A stretch of 64,000 bases of DNA from Planctomycetes bacterium MalM25 (GCA_007745835.1 CP036424.1:620001-684000); one strand, 5' to 3'; counted from the first letter of the stretch, positions 1 to 8,905 are shown. The notes: a model not told the origin generated them from the sequence alone. A program made the numbers and translations.

Positions 1-2
1 GT

Positions 3-1391
3 TCGGCGGTCGGCACGACGGAGCTCGGATCGGCCGCCGCGGTGACGGCCGGCGTGGCGACCCTCTGCGCCGTCTGGTGGGTCACCGAGCCGATCCCGAT
101 CCCGGCGACCTCGCTCATCCCGTTGGCGATGTTCCCCGTCACGGGAGTCGTCTCTTCCGGCGACGTCGGCAAGGCGTACGGCCACCCGCTCATCCTGCTG
201 CTGCTCGGCGGGTTCATCCTCTCCACCGCGTTGGAACGCTGCGGCGTCCACCGGCGGCTCGCGTTGGCGATGGTGCGGCTCTGCACGCACGGCCCGGGCG
301 CGCTGTTCGGCGTGAGCGACCGAACGTTGCCAGAGAAGCCCGTCACGGGACGGCGACTCGTGATCGGCTTCATGGCGGCTTCGGCCGCTATCAGCATGTG
401 GGTCTCGAACGCGGCGACCACGCTGATGCTGTTGCCGATCGCCGCCGCCACGCTCGAGAAGAGCCGTGACTCGCGCCTCCGCGTGGCGCTCCTGTTGGGC
501 ATCGCTTACGCGGCAAGCGTCGGCGGCGTCGGCACACCGATTGGCACCCCGCCGAACGTGATCTGCATGCAAGAGTACCAGGCGCTCACCGGCGAGGAGC
601 CGACCTTCGCCCAGTGGATGACCTGGGGCGTGCCGGTCGCGGCGACCATGATCCCGGTCATCGCGCTGTGGCTCACCCGCAACCTGGGCGGCGCCGCCGA
701 GATCGACCTGCCCGAGAGCGGCCCCTGGCGCCCCGCCGAGTGGCGCACGCTCGCGGTGTTCGGCGTGACGGCGCTGCTGTGGGTCACGCGCAAGGAACCG
801 TTCGGGGGGTGGAGCGGCTACTGGGAACTGCCCGGAGCGACCGACGCCACGGTCGCGTTGCTGGCGGTCGTGGTCCTGTTCATGATCCCCAACGGCGAAC
901 CGCCCGAGACGCCCGACGGCCCCCTGCCTCGGTTGCTCGACTGGGAGACCGCCGCGCGCATCCCTTGGGGCATGCTCCTGCTGTTCAGCGGCGGCATGGT
1001 GCTCGCCGCGGCGTTCAAGGCGTCGGGGCTCAGCACGGCGCTGGGTGAGGCGATGGGCGGGCTCGCCGCGTTGCCCACGCCCGTGCTGATCGCCGGGCTC
1101 TGCCTGATGGTCACGTTCATGACCGAGGTCACCAGCAACACGGCGACCACCGCCCTGCTGATGCCGCTGCTGGGCGCCACGGCCCAAGCGAGCGACCTCG
1201 ACCCGCGGCTGCTGATGTTCCCCGCGGCGGTCAGCGCGAGCTTCGCCTTTATGCTGCCGGTTGCTACGGTGCCCAACGCCGCGGTCTACGGAGCCGGTGT
1301 CGCCACGCGCGACATGGCCCGCGAGGGCTTCGTGCTGAACCTCCTGGGCGTGGTGGTGGTGACAGTCTTGGGGAGTCTGTTGCTGTCGTGA
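3..1391 (+). CDS. SLC13-family anion/sodium symporter (5' end outside window)
   Basis: The reading frame is open to the left edge, so the true start lies upstream and about 462 residues are visible. It is an inner-membrane carrier of the SLC13 (DASS/CitT) family, whose members move di- or tricarboxylates, sulfate or phosphate, usually with sodium. The two family signature loops of the inverted-repeat halves are visible as SNAATT about 134 residues in and TSNTATT about 376 residues in, and GTPIGTPPN follows the first. The rest is mostly hydrophobic membrane segments. The substrate cannot be told from sequence. The gene is followed by a perfect inverted repeat rather than a co-directional partner. 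A second SLC13 gene with RCK domains lies at 53450-55396. Confidence 0.9.
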   Translation, partial: SAVGTTELGSAAAVTAGVATLCAVWWVTEPIPIPATSLIPLAMFPVTGVVSSGDVGKAYGHPLILLLLGGFILSTALERCGVHRRLALAMVRLCTHGPGALFGVSDRTLPEKPVTGRRLVIGFMAASAAISMWVSNAATTLMLLPIAAATLEKSRDSRLRVALLLGIAYAASVGGVGTPIGTPPNVICMQEYQALTGEEPTFAQWMTWGVPVAATMIPVIALWLTRNLGGAAEIDLPESGPWRPAEWRTLAVFGVTALLWVTRKEPFGGWSGYWELPGATDATVALLAVVVLFMIPNGEPPETPDGPLPRLLDWETAARIPWGMLLLFSGGMVLAAAFKASGLSTALGEAMGGLAALPTPVLIAGLCLMVTFMTEVTSNTATTALLMPLLGATAQASDLDPRLLMFPAAVSASFAFMLPVATVPNAAVYGAGVATRDMAREGFVLNLLGVVVVTVLGSLLLS

Positions 1392-1403
1392 GGCCGTTCG
1401 TAG

Positions 1404-1476
1404 GGGCGCCCGAGGCTAGCGCCTGCGGCTCACTCAATCCCTTGCCTTGAGCCGCAGGCGCTAGCCTCGGGCGCCC
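1404..1476. repeat. Perfect 29-bp inverted repeat, 15-base loop
   Basis: Positions 1404-1432 are the exact reverse complement of 1448-1476, with a 15-base spacer. The arm contains the core GAGGCTAGCGCCTGCGGCTC. There is no T-run on either side, so a simple Rho-independent terminator is not obvious, but the hairpin could still stop transcription after the transporter gene. It looks like an interspersed REP-type element. It ends just before a TATACT box (1481-1486) ahead of the next gene. Confidence 0.85.
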
Positions 1477-1542
1477 ACGCTATACTGAGCCTTCACCACC
1501 CGTTCCCCGCAGCCTCACCTCCCGCCGACAGGAGCCCCCGCC

Positions 1543-1959
1543 ATGCCGGTCCCGATGGAACTCTCGCGGATCATCATCAGCGAGATCAACGACCAGCAGG
1601 TGGTCTACCTGAAGGAGATCGACGGCGAGCGGACGTTCCCGATCCTGATCGGCTACTACGAGGCGAAGAGCATCGAGCGGCACGTGAAGCAGGAGGAGAC
1701 CGCCCGGCCGCTCACGCACGACCTGCTGGTCTCCGCGATCGAGGAGCTGGGGGGCGAGCCGCAGGACGTGCTGATCACCGAGCTGCGCGAGCACGTCTAC
1801 TACGCGCGCCTGCGGATCCGCCAGGAGGGCGAGCTGGTCGAGGTCGACGCCCGCCCGAGCGACGCCCTCGCCGTCGCCGTCACGTGCGACCCGCCGCTGC
1901 CGGTCTTCGTGAGCGAGGACGTGCTGAACGACGTGATGCGCGAGCAGGACGGGGAGTGA
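1543..1959 (+). CDS. Bifunctional nuclease family protein (DUF151)
   Basis: A 138-residue cytosolic protein that is almost entirely one DUF151/BFN domain. The family signature is visible: an N-terminal strand with FPILIG, then ARPLTHDLL, and the C-terminal VDARPSDALAVAV. Family members have been reported as nucleases or as regulatory proteins, but the physiological role in most bacteria is unknown. The start is supported by an AGGAG box eight bases upstream of the ATG. A TATACT -10-like box at 1481-1486 suggests its own promoter just after the inverted repeat. It converges on the sulfatase gene, with 18 bases between the stop codons. Confidence 0.88.
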   Translation: MPVPMELSRIIISEINDQQVVYLKEIDGERTFPILIGYYEAKSIERHVKQEETARPLTHDLLVSAIEELGGEPQDVLITELREHVYYARLRIRQEGELVEVDARPSDALAVAVTCDPPLPVFVSEDVLNDVMREQDGE

Positions 1960-1977
1960 GAACGCCCAAGGGGCGAT

Positions 1978-3357
1978 TTACTCCGTCACGGCCGCTCCGT
2001 ACGCGTCGACCATTGGCGGTTCGACGACGCCCTTCATCGCCTCGTCGATCGTGAGTTGCAGTTCGGCGGCGGCCGCCAGGTCCTCGAGCTGCCAGTCGTC
2101 TCTCCCGATCCGCTCCTCCTTCAGCGGCTTGGCGCCAAGGCGGTAGAGGCGGCCGTCGCGGAAGAGCTTGTGGGTCTTGTTCACCGCGAAGACGCTCCGC
2201 TCGAACGACTCCTTGCCGACGCCCGGGCGGGGGTCGTACCAGAAGAAGGCCGCGTCGCGCGTCGGGCCCTCGTCGCCCGTGAGCTTGGCCGCGAAACTGA
2301 CACCGTCGAGGGCGTCTCGTGAATGCTTGGCGTCCGCGAGGTCGAGCAGCGTGGGGAAGAAGTCGGACGCGTCGACCAGATCACCCACCACCGCCGGCTG
2401 AAAACGCGCCGGGCAGTGGACGATCAGCGGCACGTGGATGCCGGTCTGCGTACACTTCCCCTTGCCCCCTCGGATCGTGCGACCGTCCCGCATCCGCGAG
2501 GCGACGAGCTGATCGGTCCCGTTGTCGCAGTAGAACAGCACGATCGTGTTCTCCGCCGCGCCCCGCTCCTCGAGGCCGGCCATCAGCTTGCCGACCGCCG
2601 TGTCGGTGTACTCGATCATGTCCGCCGCGTAGGCGGGGTCGTTCTTGGCGGGCCGGTCGGGCGCCCAGTCGGCCGAGTCGGGTGTCGGCTCGAAGGGCGA
2701 GTGGGGCAGCGCCATCGGGTAGTAGACGAACCGCGGCCGATCGGCGTGGCGATCGAAGAATTTCAAGATCTTCTCGACCCACACGTCCTCGCCGTACCGG
2801 CCCGGGTAGGTGTTCAGTTCGCCGGGCTCGCCGGCGCGGCCTTCGAGCATCGTCGGGTTCGCGTAGCGCGAGCCCTTGTCTTCGGTGTGCAAGGCGTGGA
2901 ACAGGGCGTACTCGTCGAAGCCGGTCTCCTTGGGGTGCATCCCCTTCGAGCGGCGCTCGGCGGCGCCCGGGAACTCGGGCGGGTCGTAGGAGGTGAGCTG
3001 CCACTTGCCGAAGATCCCCGTGGCGTAGCCCGCGTCGGAGAGGGCGTGACCGAAGGTCCGTTCGCCCGGCTTCAGCAGGCCGAACGCCAGCCAGTTGCGG
3101 TGGTTGTACCGGCCGGTCATCAGCTGCACCCGCGTCGGTGTGCAGAGGGGCTGCGCGTAGGCCCGCGTGAAGCGGACGCCGTTCTCCGCCAGCCGGTCGA
3201 GGTTCGGCGTGCGGTACGACACACCGCCGTAGCAGCCGAGCCCCTCGATCCCCAAGTCATCCGCGAGGATGAGTACGAGGTTGGGCCGTGAGTCCTCCGC
3301 AAGGGCGAGCGGCGCCGCGAAGATCAACAAGAGCCCTAGCAGCGTTGCTTTTGGCAT
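1978..3357 (-). CDS. Secreted sulfatase, S1 family
   Basis: A 459-residue arylsulfatase-type hydrolase that removes sulfate esters, probably from sulfated polysaccharides outside the cytoplasm. It starts with a clear signal peptide ending near ALA at residues 18-20. The metal-binding pair D33-D34 (LADDLG) is present. The sulfatase signature C-x-P-x-R is C72-T-P-T-R76, followed by LMTGRYNHRNW, so C72 is the residue expected to become formylglycine. A later PHSPF and the DNGTDQ motif supply further metal and substrate ligands. Planctomycetes commonly carry many sulfatases. It lies 99 bases downstream of the DUF1559 gene on the same strand and may be read with it. The sulfated substrate is unknown. 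Confidence 0.93.
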   Translation of the reverse strand: MPKATLLGLLLIFAAPLALAEDSRPNLVLILADDLGIEGLGCYGGVSYRTPNLDRLAENGVRFTRAYAQPLCTPTRVQLMTGRYNHRNWLAFGLLKPGERTFGHALSDAGYATGIFGKWQLTSYDPPEFPGAAERRSKGMHPKETGFDEYALFHALHTEDKGSRYANPTMLEGRAGEPGELNTYPGRYGEDVWVEKILKFFDRHADRPRFVYYPMALPHSPFEPTPDSADWAPDRPAKNDPAYAADMIEYTDTAVGKLMAGLEERGAAENTIVLFYCDNGTDQLVASRMRDGRTIRGGKGKCTQTGIHVPLIVHCPARFQPAVVGDLVDASDFFPTLLDLADAKHSRDALDGVSFAAKLTGDEGPTRDAAFFWYDPRPGVGKESFERSVFAVNKTHKLFRDGRLYRLGAKPLKEERIGRDDWQLEDLAAAAELQLTIDEAMKGVVEPPMVDAYGAAVTE

Positions 3358-3456
3358 CGGTCCGAAGAGGAGAGGAGGCGTCGGTCGTGAACCCGTTAGC
3401 GGAGAGTTTACTCCGGGAGCGATCTCGTTGCGCCGTGTCGATGGCCGCGAACAAGC

Positions 3457-4452
3457 TCACTCCCCTTGGCTTTCCTCACCGCCCGCTCGGGTCCCCATCG
3501 CGTGGTAGATGCCGTAATCGATGCCCTGCTGGACGGCGTGGACCGATCCGTCCGACATCAGAAACTGGGCCAAGCCGCCGTGGGCGGCCGAGACGTCGCG
3601 GTCGTCGCTGCGGGAGTCGTTGGGTGTGTTGCCCGTGTGGAAGAGGGTCATGTGGCCGTGATCGTCGTCGAGTTCGTTGAGGTCACGGACGCTGGCCGCC
3701 CAGGTCGTTTCGTACTCGAAGTGGTTGCCGATCCGCACGCCGGCGCGGAACGGGCCGTTCTGGCGCTCCCCGATCATGAGGGTCTTGGAGAGCCCGTCGG
3801 TGATTTTGCGGAGTTCCAAGCGGCTGCCGCGGGCGAAGACGCCGTTGCTGTTGTCGGGGTAGTCATCCAGGTCGAAACGCTCCGAGTCGGGCAGCGAGTC
3901 GACGCTCACGCCGAAGTGCTCTTCGTAGGCGGTCGGCTCGCCCGGTTGGAAGCGGGACTCGGTGCCGCTGCCGTAGTTCGCGACGTAGCAACCCATCGCC
4001 CACCGCTCGGCGCCCATCTCGATATAACCCGCGGGCGAGATGTCGTCGGTCGGGCAGAGGAAGACCTGGAGGTGCGTCTCGCGGGCGATCTGGTTGCTCG
4101 GGTGAAAGACGGGCAGCGAGAAATCGAGCTGGTCGTAGACCGCCTGCTCTTCCATGAACGGGAGGATCCGCGCTCCCCAACCGTGCCCCGACTGGTTGGC
4201 GCCGGTCGCCGGGTCGGGCTCGTACTCGTAGCCCGCGGGGAGGTGGCCGAAGGAGCTCTCGTAGTTGTGCATCGCCAGGCCGAATTGCTTCAGGTTGTTC
4301 TTGCACTGGCTCAGGCGTGCCGACTCGCGGGCGGCTTGCACCGCCGGCAGCAGCAGGGCGACCAGGATGCCGATAATCGCGATGACGACGAGCAGCTCGA
4401 CCAGCGTGAAACCGGAGCGATCAACGGGAGGGCGGTTCATCGGGCGGGACAT
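3457..4452 (-). CDS. DUF1559 pilin-like protein with prepilin N-terminus and H-X9-DG motif
   Basis: A 331-residue protein beginning with a type IV prepilin signal: RSG at residues 12-14, then FTLVELLVVIAIIGILVALL, with the conserved glutamate at E19 (+5 after cleavage at G14). The DUF1559 region begins at AARESARLSQCKNNLKQ, and near the C-terminus HGGLAQFLMSDG matches the H-X9-DG motif typical of these planctomycete proteins. It is probably processed by a prepilin peptidase and assembled at the envelope as a pseudopilin-like component; the exact role of this expanded family is unknown. The first 32 bases overlap the 3' end of the His-rich lipoprotein gene. A start four codons in (MNRPP) is also possible. 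Confidence 0.92.
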   Translation of the reverse strand: MSRPMNRPPVDRSGFTLVELLVVIAIIGILVALLLPAVQAARESARLSQCKNNLKQFGLAMHNYESSFGHLPAGYEYEPDPATGANQSGHGWGARILPFMEEQAVYDQLDFSLPVFHPSNQIARETHLQVFLCPTDDISPAGYIEMGAERWAMGCYVANYGSGTESRFQPGEPTAYEEHFGVSVDSLPDSERFDLDDYPDNSNGVFARGSRLELRKITDGLSKTLMIGERQNGPFRAGVRIGNHFEYETTWAASVRDLNELDDDHGHMTLFHTGNTPNDSRSDDRDVSAAHGGLAQFLMSDGSVHAVQQGIDYGIYHAMGTRAGGEESQGE

Positions 4453-4636
4453 CTTCGGGGTGGGCGTGTTCGTGGGTGTGGGCGCCGGCGGCGAACTCTT
4501 GGTGCTGGTGCTCGTGGCCGACGTCGCTGGCGTGCAGGTGGTGGTGGCCGTGCCGGTCCGCTTCCAGGGCGGGGGGCGAGTCAGAGCATCCTAGGCAGCA
4601 CAGGGCGGCGCCGACAATGAATTTGTACACGCCCAT
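4421..4636 (-). CDS. Small histidine-rich putative lipoprotein
   Basis: A 71-residue product with a hydrophobic N-terminus ending in LCCLGC, a loose lipobox that would place C17 as the lipidated cysteine. The mature part is strongly histidine-rich, with 12 histidines in clusters such as HGHHHLH and HTHEHAH, and ends in an acidic/proline tail. This suggests binding of zinc or another divalent metal at the envelope. It overlaps the start of the DUF1559 gene by 32 bases, which supports translation of both from one message. No strong ribosome-binding site is visible. The lipobox is not canonical (C at -3), and no named family is recognised. Confidence 0.6.
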   Translation of the reverse strand: MGVYKFIVGAALCCLGCSDSPPALEADRHGHHHLHASDVGHEHQHQEFAAGAHTHEHAHPEDVPPDEPPSR

Positions 4637-4795
4637 GCCTGCTGAGGAAGGTGACGCTGGGAATCAAGTATGTCAGCTGAATCCATGGTGGGACGACCGC
4701 CAAGGGGATCCGAGGCATCCAGAACGGAAACAGGTGTCCGGGGCAGAAGCCGCCTTAATCCCCCGCTTCTCTTGGGGGGACGCAATCGGCTTCGA

Positions 4796-6418
4796 CTAAC
4801 CCTCCGGCTGAACCTCGACGATCACCACAGAGAAACGCCCCGTATCGGGCTTCGTAACGCCCAACCATTTCTTCATGGTGAGGCGCTCGGGCTCCTGGAA
4901 CTCGCCGGTGAAGGGGTCGAACCAGGTGATCGTCAGCTCCCTGCCGTGGTACGACTTGGGCAGGTTCACGCCCATCGCGTCGTTCTCCTTCGGCACGTAG
5001 TAGACGTACCGGTCCACGCCGTTGTGCAGGCAGAAGCCGCTGTTGCTCATCTTGTCGCCCGCCCGCAGCGCATTCAGATCGTAGTGTTCGACGAGCTTTT
5101 GCAGGTGGCGGTAGTACTCGAAGCGGGGGCGTTCGTCCTCCGGCAACTGCTTCCAATCGGGCACGATCACGTTCCACGCCGCCCCCTGCCAGTAGTGCGA
5201 CGGGTACGTCCCCGCGAAGACGCACTGGTACGCCCGTTCGAGGCAGACCTCCGACGAGGTGTACGCGCCGGTGAAGACGGTGTACGGCCCGCGTTCGTAG
5301 CCGCCGTGCTCGATGTTGAGGATCGGCTGGTCGGGGAACTTCTCGCGAACGTTGCGCATCACGTGGTACAGCTCCGACTGCCAGAGCTGCACCGAGATAA
5401 AGTCGACCGTCTCCGGGCGCCGCGCGTTGTAGCCGTAATCGTGCACCGTGATGAGCCGCTGGTAGGCGTCGATCTCGCGGAGGTGCTCGATGCGGCTGGT
5501 GATGTAGCCGACGTCCGTGTGGCCGTAGCCGAGCGCCTCCTTGGAGATGTCCCAGATGAGGTTCGGGAACGCCTGGTAACGCTTCGCGACGTAGTCGAAG
5601 TAGCGGTTGTCTTCGGCCGAGTTCGCCTCGGGCCAGGCGACCCGCTTGTTCCAGACGTAGATCATCAGGTGGGCGGCGATCCCCTCGCGGTCGAGCGCCT
5701 CGATCACGCGGTCGAACCGCTTGAAGTACTCGACGTCCAGCACGCCGTGGTCCGGGTTCTCGTTGTCGCCGCCGAAGGGGAAGACGCGGGGCGAGCCGAA
5801 CTCGTGCTCCGGCTTGAGGCCCGGGTCCTTCGCCCAGTTCACGTCGTACGCGAAGACGTTCAGCACCACCTGGTTGTAGCCGTTCTCGGCGAGGTCGCGG
5901 ATGAACCGCTCGGCGACCGGCGCGCCGTCGGCGTTCTCCGCGTCGAGCGCGAAGAGCCAGTCGGCCTCGAAGGCGATCGGGTAGTACGCCTCGCCGTTCT
6001 CGTAAGCGAGGCGGATGCTCGACTCGGGGTCGATGACGATCCCGCCCCGCCGACCGTCGCGGGCCGGCTCGGCGTTCAGCTCGCCGGCGAGGCCATCGAG
6101 CGACGCCACGGACGACGCGGTCGTGTAGGCCCACTCGCCGGCGGCGGGGGGCGTGAAGCGGACGAGGTACTCGCGGCCGCCGTTGTAAAAGCCGGGCACG
6201 GTGAGCGTTCTGCCGTCGCTCTTGAAGGTCGCGGAGAAATCGGCCTCGAAGGGCTGATCGCCCGCCGCCTCGACGGTGAAGACCAGATCGACCGGTTCCC
6301 ACTGGTGGGCCGGCGCGACGCGGCCGGTTGCGTGGGCCTGGCGTTCAACCGCCGACGCGGTCGTAAGGAGGCTCGCAGCGAGCAGCAGGCCGGCAAGACA
6401 GCGGAGTGCGGGAGTCAT
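4796..6418 (-). CDS. Secreted DUF5060/DUF4038 glycoside hydrolase-like protein
   Basis: A 540-residue protein with a signal peptide (LAGLLLAASLLTTASA). Residues of about 30-115 resemble the DUF5060 beta-sandwich seen in front of apiosidase-like enzymes, including PGFYNGG and the FTPPAAGEWAYTT stretch. The following region, with NGYNQVVLNVFAY, HLMIYVWN, NLIWDISKE and PILNIEHGGYE, looks like the TIM-barrel of the DUF4038/DUF4091-type glycosidases, where the glutamates in WDISKE and NIEHGG are catalytic candidates. A small C-terminal beta domain (ITWFDPFTGE) follows. It probably attacks plant- or algal-type polysaccharide outside the cell, in keeping with the nearby sulfatase. The sugar specificity is not known. 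Confidence 0.82.
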   Translation of the reverse strand: MTPALRCLAGLLLAASLLTTASAVERQAHATGRVAPAHQWEPVDLVFTVEAAGDQPFEADFSATFKSDGRTLTVPGFYNGGREYLVRFTPPAAGEWAYTTASSVASLDGLAGELNAEPARDGRRGGIVIDPESSIRLAYENGEAYYPIAFEADWLFALDAENADGAPVAERFIRDLAENGYNQVVLNVFAYDVNWAKDPGLKPEHEFGSPRVFPFGGDNENPDHGVLDVEYFKRFDRVIEALDREGIAAHLMIYVWNKRVAWPEANSAEDNRYFDYVAKRYQAFPNLIWDISKEALGYGHTDVGYITSRIEHLREIDAYQRLITVHDYGYNARRPETVDFISVQLWQSELYHVMRNVREKFPDQPILNIEHGGYERGPYTVFTGAYTSSEVCLERAYQCVFAGTYPSHYWQGAAWNVIVPDWKQLPEDERPRFEYYRHLQKLVEHYDLNALRAGDKMSNSGFCLHNGVDRYVYYVPKENDAMGVNLPKSYHGRELTITWFDPFTGEFQEPERLTMKKWLGVTKPDTGRFSVVIVEVQPEG

Positions 6419-6639
6419 CGGGTGGAATCCAAAGGGGAAGAGGTCGCGTCGTCACGATACCCATGTCGCCGGCGTGGCCTTCACGCCCAACAAGCAAGGT
6501 CCTGAGTTGTTCACAGGGGGCCCGGACTGGGGGTGGCCAGAAACCTGCGGTGAGCCGAATTGTTTAGCCGGCGCCCCGCTCAAACCCGAGTGCTACGGAC
6601 AAAACGGGGGGTTCGCTTCCAACAATCCATGGCGGCGGC

Positions 6640-8427
6640 TCAGCCGATGACGTCGGCGAACGCGGCCCTTGCCGCCTCGAGCGCCTGGTCGCCCATGGCG
6701 CCGTCGACAACGACCGTGACCTCGACCTCACTGGTGCCGATCAGTTCGACGTTGATCTCCGCCTCGCTGAGCGCTCGGAAGATCCGGGCGCCGACGCCCG
6801 TGTGGCTCCGCACGCCCACGCCGGTGACCGACAGGATGGCGATGCCCGGCTCGGTTGAAACCGTGCCGCCGTTCTTCGCGGCGAGGCCCTCGACGACCTG
6901 CTGAGCGGTCGCCAGGTCGGCCTGCGGAACGGTGAGGCCGAGGTTCGTGTGCCCCTCCTCGCCGATGCTCTGGACGATCAGATCGACCATAACGCCCCGT
7001 TCGGCGATCGCCTCGAAGATGGTCGCCGCCACGCCGGGCGTGTCGGGCACGTCGCGCAGTGAGAGGAGTGACTGCGAACCGTCGAGCTCGCAGCCGTCGA
7101 CCGTGAGCCCCTCCATCGCTTGCAGGCGGGCGATGACCGCGTCGGCGTCGGCGCCGTTGGCTTTCTTGGCGGCGGCGAGCGATTCCTCGAGGGTCGCCGG
7201 CGCGGGCGGGGTCTGATCGAGCTCGAACTCACGGTGCACCAGCCGCAGGGCCTCGAGGCCCTGGTTGCGATCGACGAGGCACGAGACCTTGATCTCGCTG
7301 GTGGAGATCGCCTGGATGTTGACGCCCGCGTCCGCCAGGGCGCGGAACATCCGCTGCGCGACGCCCGCCTGGTTCGCCATGCCGAGGCCCACAACCGACA
7401 CCTTGGCGACCGAGTCGCTGTGGCGGACCTCCTTGGCGCCGACGCTGCGTGCCGCCCGTTCGGTGGCGAAGAGGGCCGCCTCGAGCTCGCCGCTGGGCAC
7501 GGTGAACGAGATGTTCGCCAGGTCGTCGTCGCCCCGGTTCTGAACGATCATGTCGACCGTGATGTTCGCGTCGGCGAGCGCTTGCAGCAGCGCGAAGCTC
7601 ACGCCCGGCCGGTCGGGCACGCCGGCGACGGTGACGCGGGCCTCGCTCTTGGTGAGCGCGGCGCCGCTGACGGCGCGCTCGGGCGATTCGGGCAGCGGGC
7701 CGATGATCGTGCCCGGCGAGTCGGTGAACACGCCCGAGTTCCGCACGTGGATCGGCACGTTGAACTTCTTGCCGAACTCGATCGACCGGCTGTGCATCAC
7801 GCCCGCGCCGAGGCTCGCCAGCTCCAGCATCTCGTCGTGCGAGACGCAGTCCATCTTCCGCGCGGCGGGCTCGATGCGGGGGTCGGTCGTGAAGACGCCA
7901 TCGACGTCGGTGTAGATCTCGCACGACTCGGCGCCGAGCACCGCCGCGAGCGCGACCGCCGTCGTGTCGCTGCCGCCCCGGCCGAGCGTGGTGATATTGA
8001 GATCCTCATCGATCCCCTGGAAACCGGCGGCGATGACGATGCGGCCCGCGTCGAGGTGCTGGCGCATCCGCTCGGTCGAGATCGACTGGATCCGCGCCTT
8101 ACCGTGGGCGCTGTCGGTGCGGATACCGATCTGCCCGCCGGTGAGGCTCACCGCCTGCCCGCCGAGGTCGCTGATGGCCATCGCCATCAGCGCGACGCTC
8201 ACCTGCTCGCCGGTGGAGAGGAGCATGTCCATCTCGCGCGCGGGGGGGGCGTCGCAGACCTGGCCGGCGAGGTCGACCAGGGTGTCGGTGTTCTTGCCCA
8301 TGGCCGACACGACCATGACGACCTGGTGCCCCTGCTGCTGGGCGCGGAGCGCCCGACGAGCGGCGGCGCGGATCTTCTCGGCGTCGGCCACGCTGGTGCC
8401 GCCGAATTTCTGAACAATGAGTGACAT
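6640..8427 (-). CDS. lysC: Aspartate kinase with duplicated ACT pair
   Basis: A 595-residue enzyme that phosphorylates aspartate, the first step to lysine, methionine and threonine. The kinase domain covers about residues 1-245, with KFGGTSV at the start, the LSTGEQVS segment and GRGGSDTTA. It is followed by four ACT-type units rather than the usual two: VTVAGVPDRPGVS, VSVVGLGMANQAGVA, LSLRDVPDTPGVA and LSVTGVGVRSHTGVG, arranged as two copies of the ACT pair. Four-ACT aspartate kinases are known from cyanobacteria. The chosen ATG (8425-8427) begins MSLIVQKFGG, as is normal for the family; the frame is open further upstream, but only through repeat sequence. Last gene of the hom-apgM-lysC operon. 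Confidence 0.95.
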   Translation of the reverse strand: MSLIVQKFGGTSVADAEKIRAAARRALRAQQQGHQVVMVVSAMGKNTDTLVDLAGQVCDAPPAREMDMLLSTGEQVSVALMAMAISDLGGQAVSLTGGQIGIRTDSAHGKARIQSISTERMRQHLDAGRIVIAAGFQGIDEDLNITTLGRGGSDTTAVALAAVLGAESCEIYTDVDGVFTTDPRIEPAARKMDCVSHDEMLELASLGAGVMHSRSIEFGKKFNVPIHVRNSGVFTDSPGTIIGPLPESPERAVSGAALTKSEARVTVAGVPDRPGVSFALLQALADANITVDMIVQNRGDDDLANISFTVPSGELEAALFATERAARSVGAKEVRHSDSVAKVSVVGLGMANQAGVAQRMFRALADAGVNIQAISTSEIKVSCLVDRNQGLEALRLVHREFELDQTPPAPATLEESLAAAKKANGADADAVIARLQAMEGLTVDGCELDGSQSLLSLRDVPDTPGVAATIFEAIAERGVMVDLIVQSIGEEGHTNLGLTVPQADLATAQQVVEGLAAKNGGTVSTEPGIAILSVTGVGVRSHTGVGARIFRALSEAEINVELIGTSEVEVTVVVDGAMGDQALEAARAAFADVIG

Positions 8428-8439
8428 CTGCTTTCTTAA

Positions 8440-8904
8440 CCGCCAAGACGCCAGGAGCGCCAAGGGTCGCCAGGAATTGCTATTGGGTTTGAACGATTCT
8501 CTTGAAGCCATCCTTCAGGAGGACTTCGTTGAAGTTAACTAACAGCCCGAGGTCGAGTTGGGTCGCTTTCAGATAGTTGAGGACTTGGGCGTGGTGGATC
8601 GGGAGCAATGACTCGACCGATTTGAGTTCGACGACGACAAGGCCCCCCACGAGGAAATCGAGACGAGCGTCGCCAACCGGTTGATCCTTATAGCGTAGTT
8701 GAATCGGCTTCTCTCTTTCGAACGGCACTTGGCGTAGCGTCAGTTCATGCTCAAGCGACTTCTGATAAACAGATTCCAAGAAACCGGGGCCGAGGTTGCG
8801 ATGAACCTCTAGCGAAGCCTCGAACACCGCGGAAGCGAGCCGGTCCGATTCTGCACTAGGTTCCCGCATCATGGCGATCCTTGGCGCTCCTGGCGTCTTG
8901 GCGG
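8440..8904 (-). mobile_element. GxxExxY cassette 1: gene framed by 33-bp inverted repeats
   Basis: The left arm 8440-8472 and right arm 8872-8904 are reverse complements at 32 of 33 positions. Each arm is built of short direct sub-repeats of the type CGCCAAG. The GxxExxY gene fills the interior: its ATG (8870-8872) touches the right arm and its stop lies seven bases inside the left arm. The outer left arm ends 12 bases upstream of the lysC start codon, and the stop codon of apgM lies one base outside the right arm. No target-site duplication can be proven. Confidence 0.72.
8480..8872 (-). CDS. GxxExxY protein (PD-(D/E)XK-like nuclease fold), copy 1
   Basis: A 130-residue protein of the GxxExxY family, with the motif G30-F-L-E33-S-V-Y36. 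Family members are assigned to the PD-(D/E)XK nuclease superfamily, and a matching set of acidic and lysine residues is visible: E33, D72 (RLDF) and E82-x-K84 (VELKS). The C-terminal LGLLVNFNEVLLKDGFKRIV is also typical. The biochemical activity of the family is not established as far as I know. It sits between apgM and lysC on the same strand, 33 bases after one and 52 before the other, inside a pair of long inverted repeats. It is clearly related to the copy at 10197-10592. Confidence 0.88.
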   Translation of the reverse strand: MMREPSAESDRLASAVFEASLEVHRNLGPGFLESVYQKSLEHELTLRQVPFEREKPIQLRYKDQPVGDARLDFLVGGLVVVELKSVESLLPIHHAQVLNYLKATQLDLGLLVNFNEVLLKDGFKRIVQTQ

Positions 8905-8905
8905 T

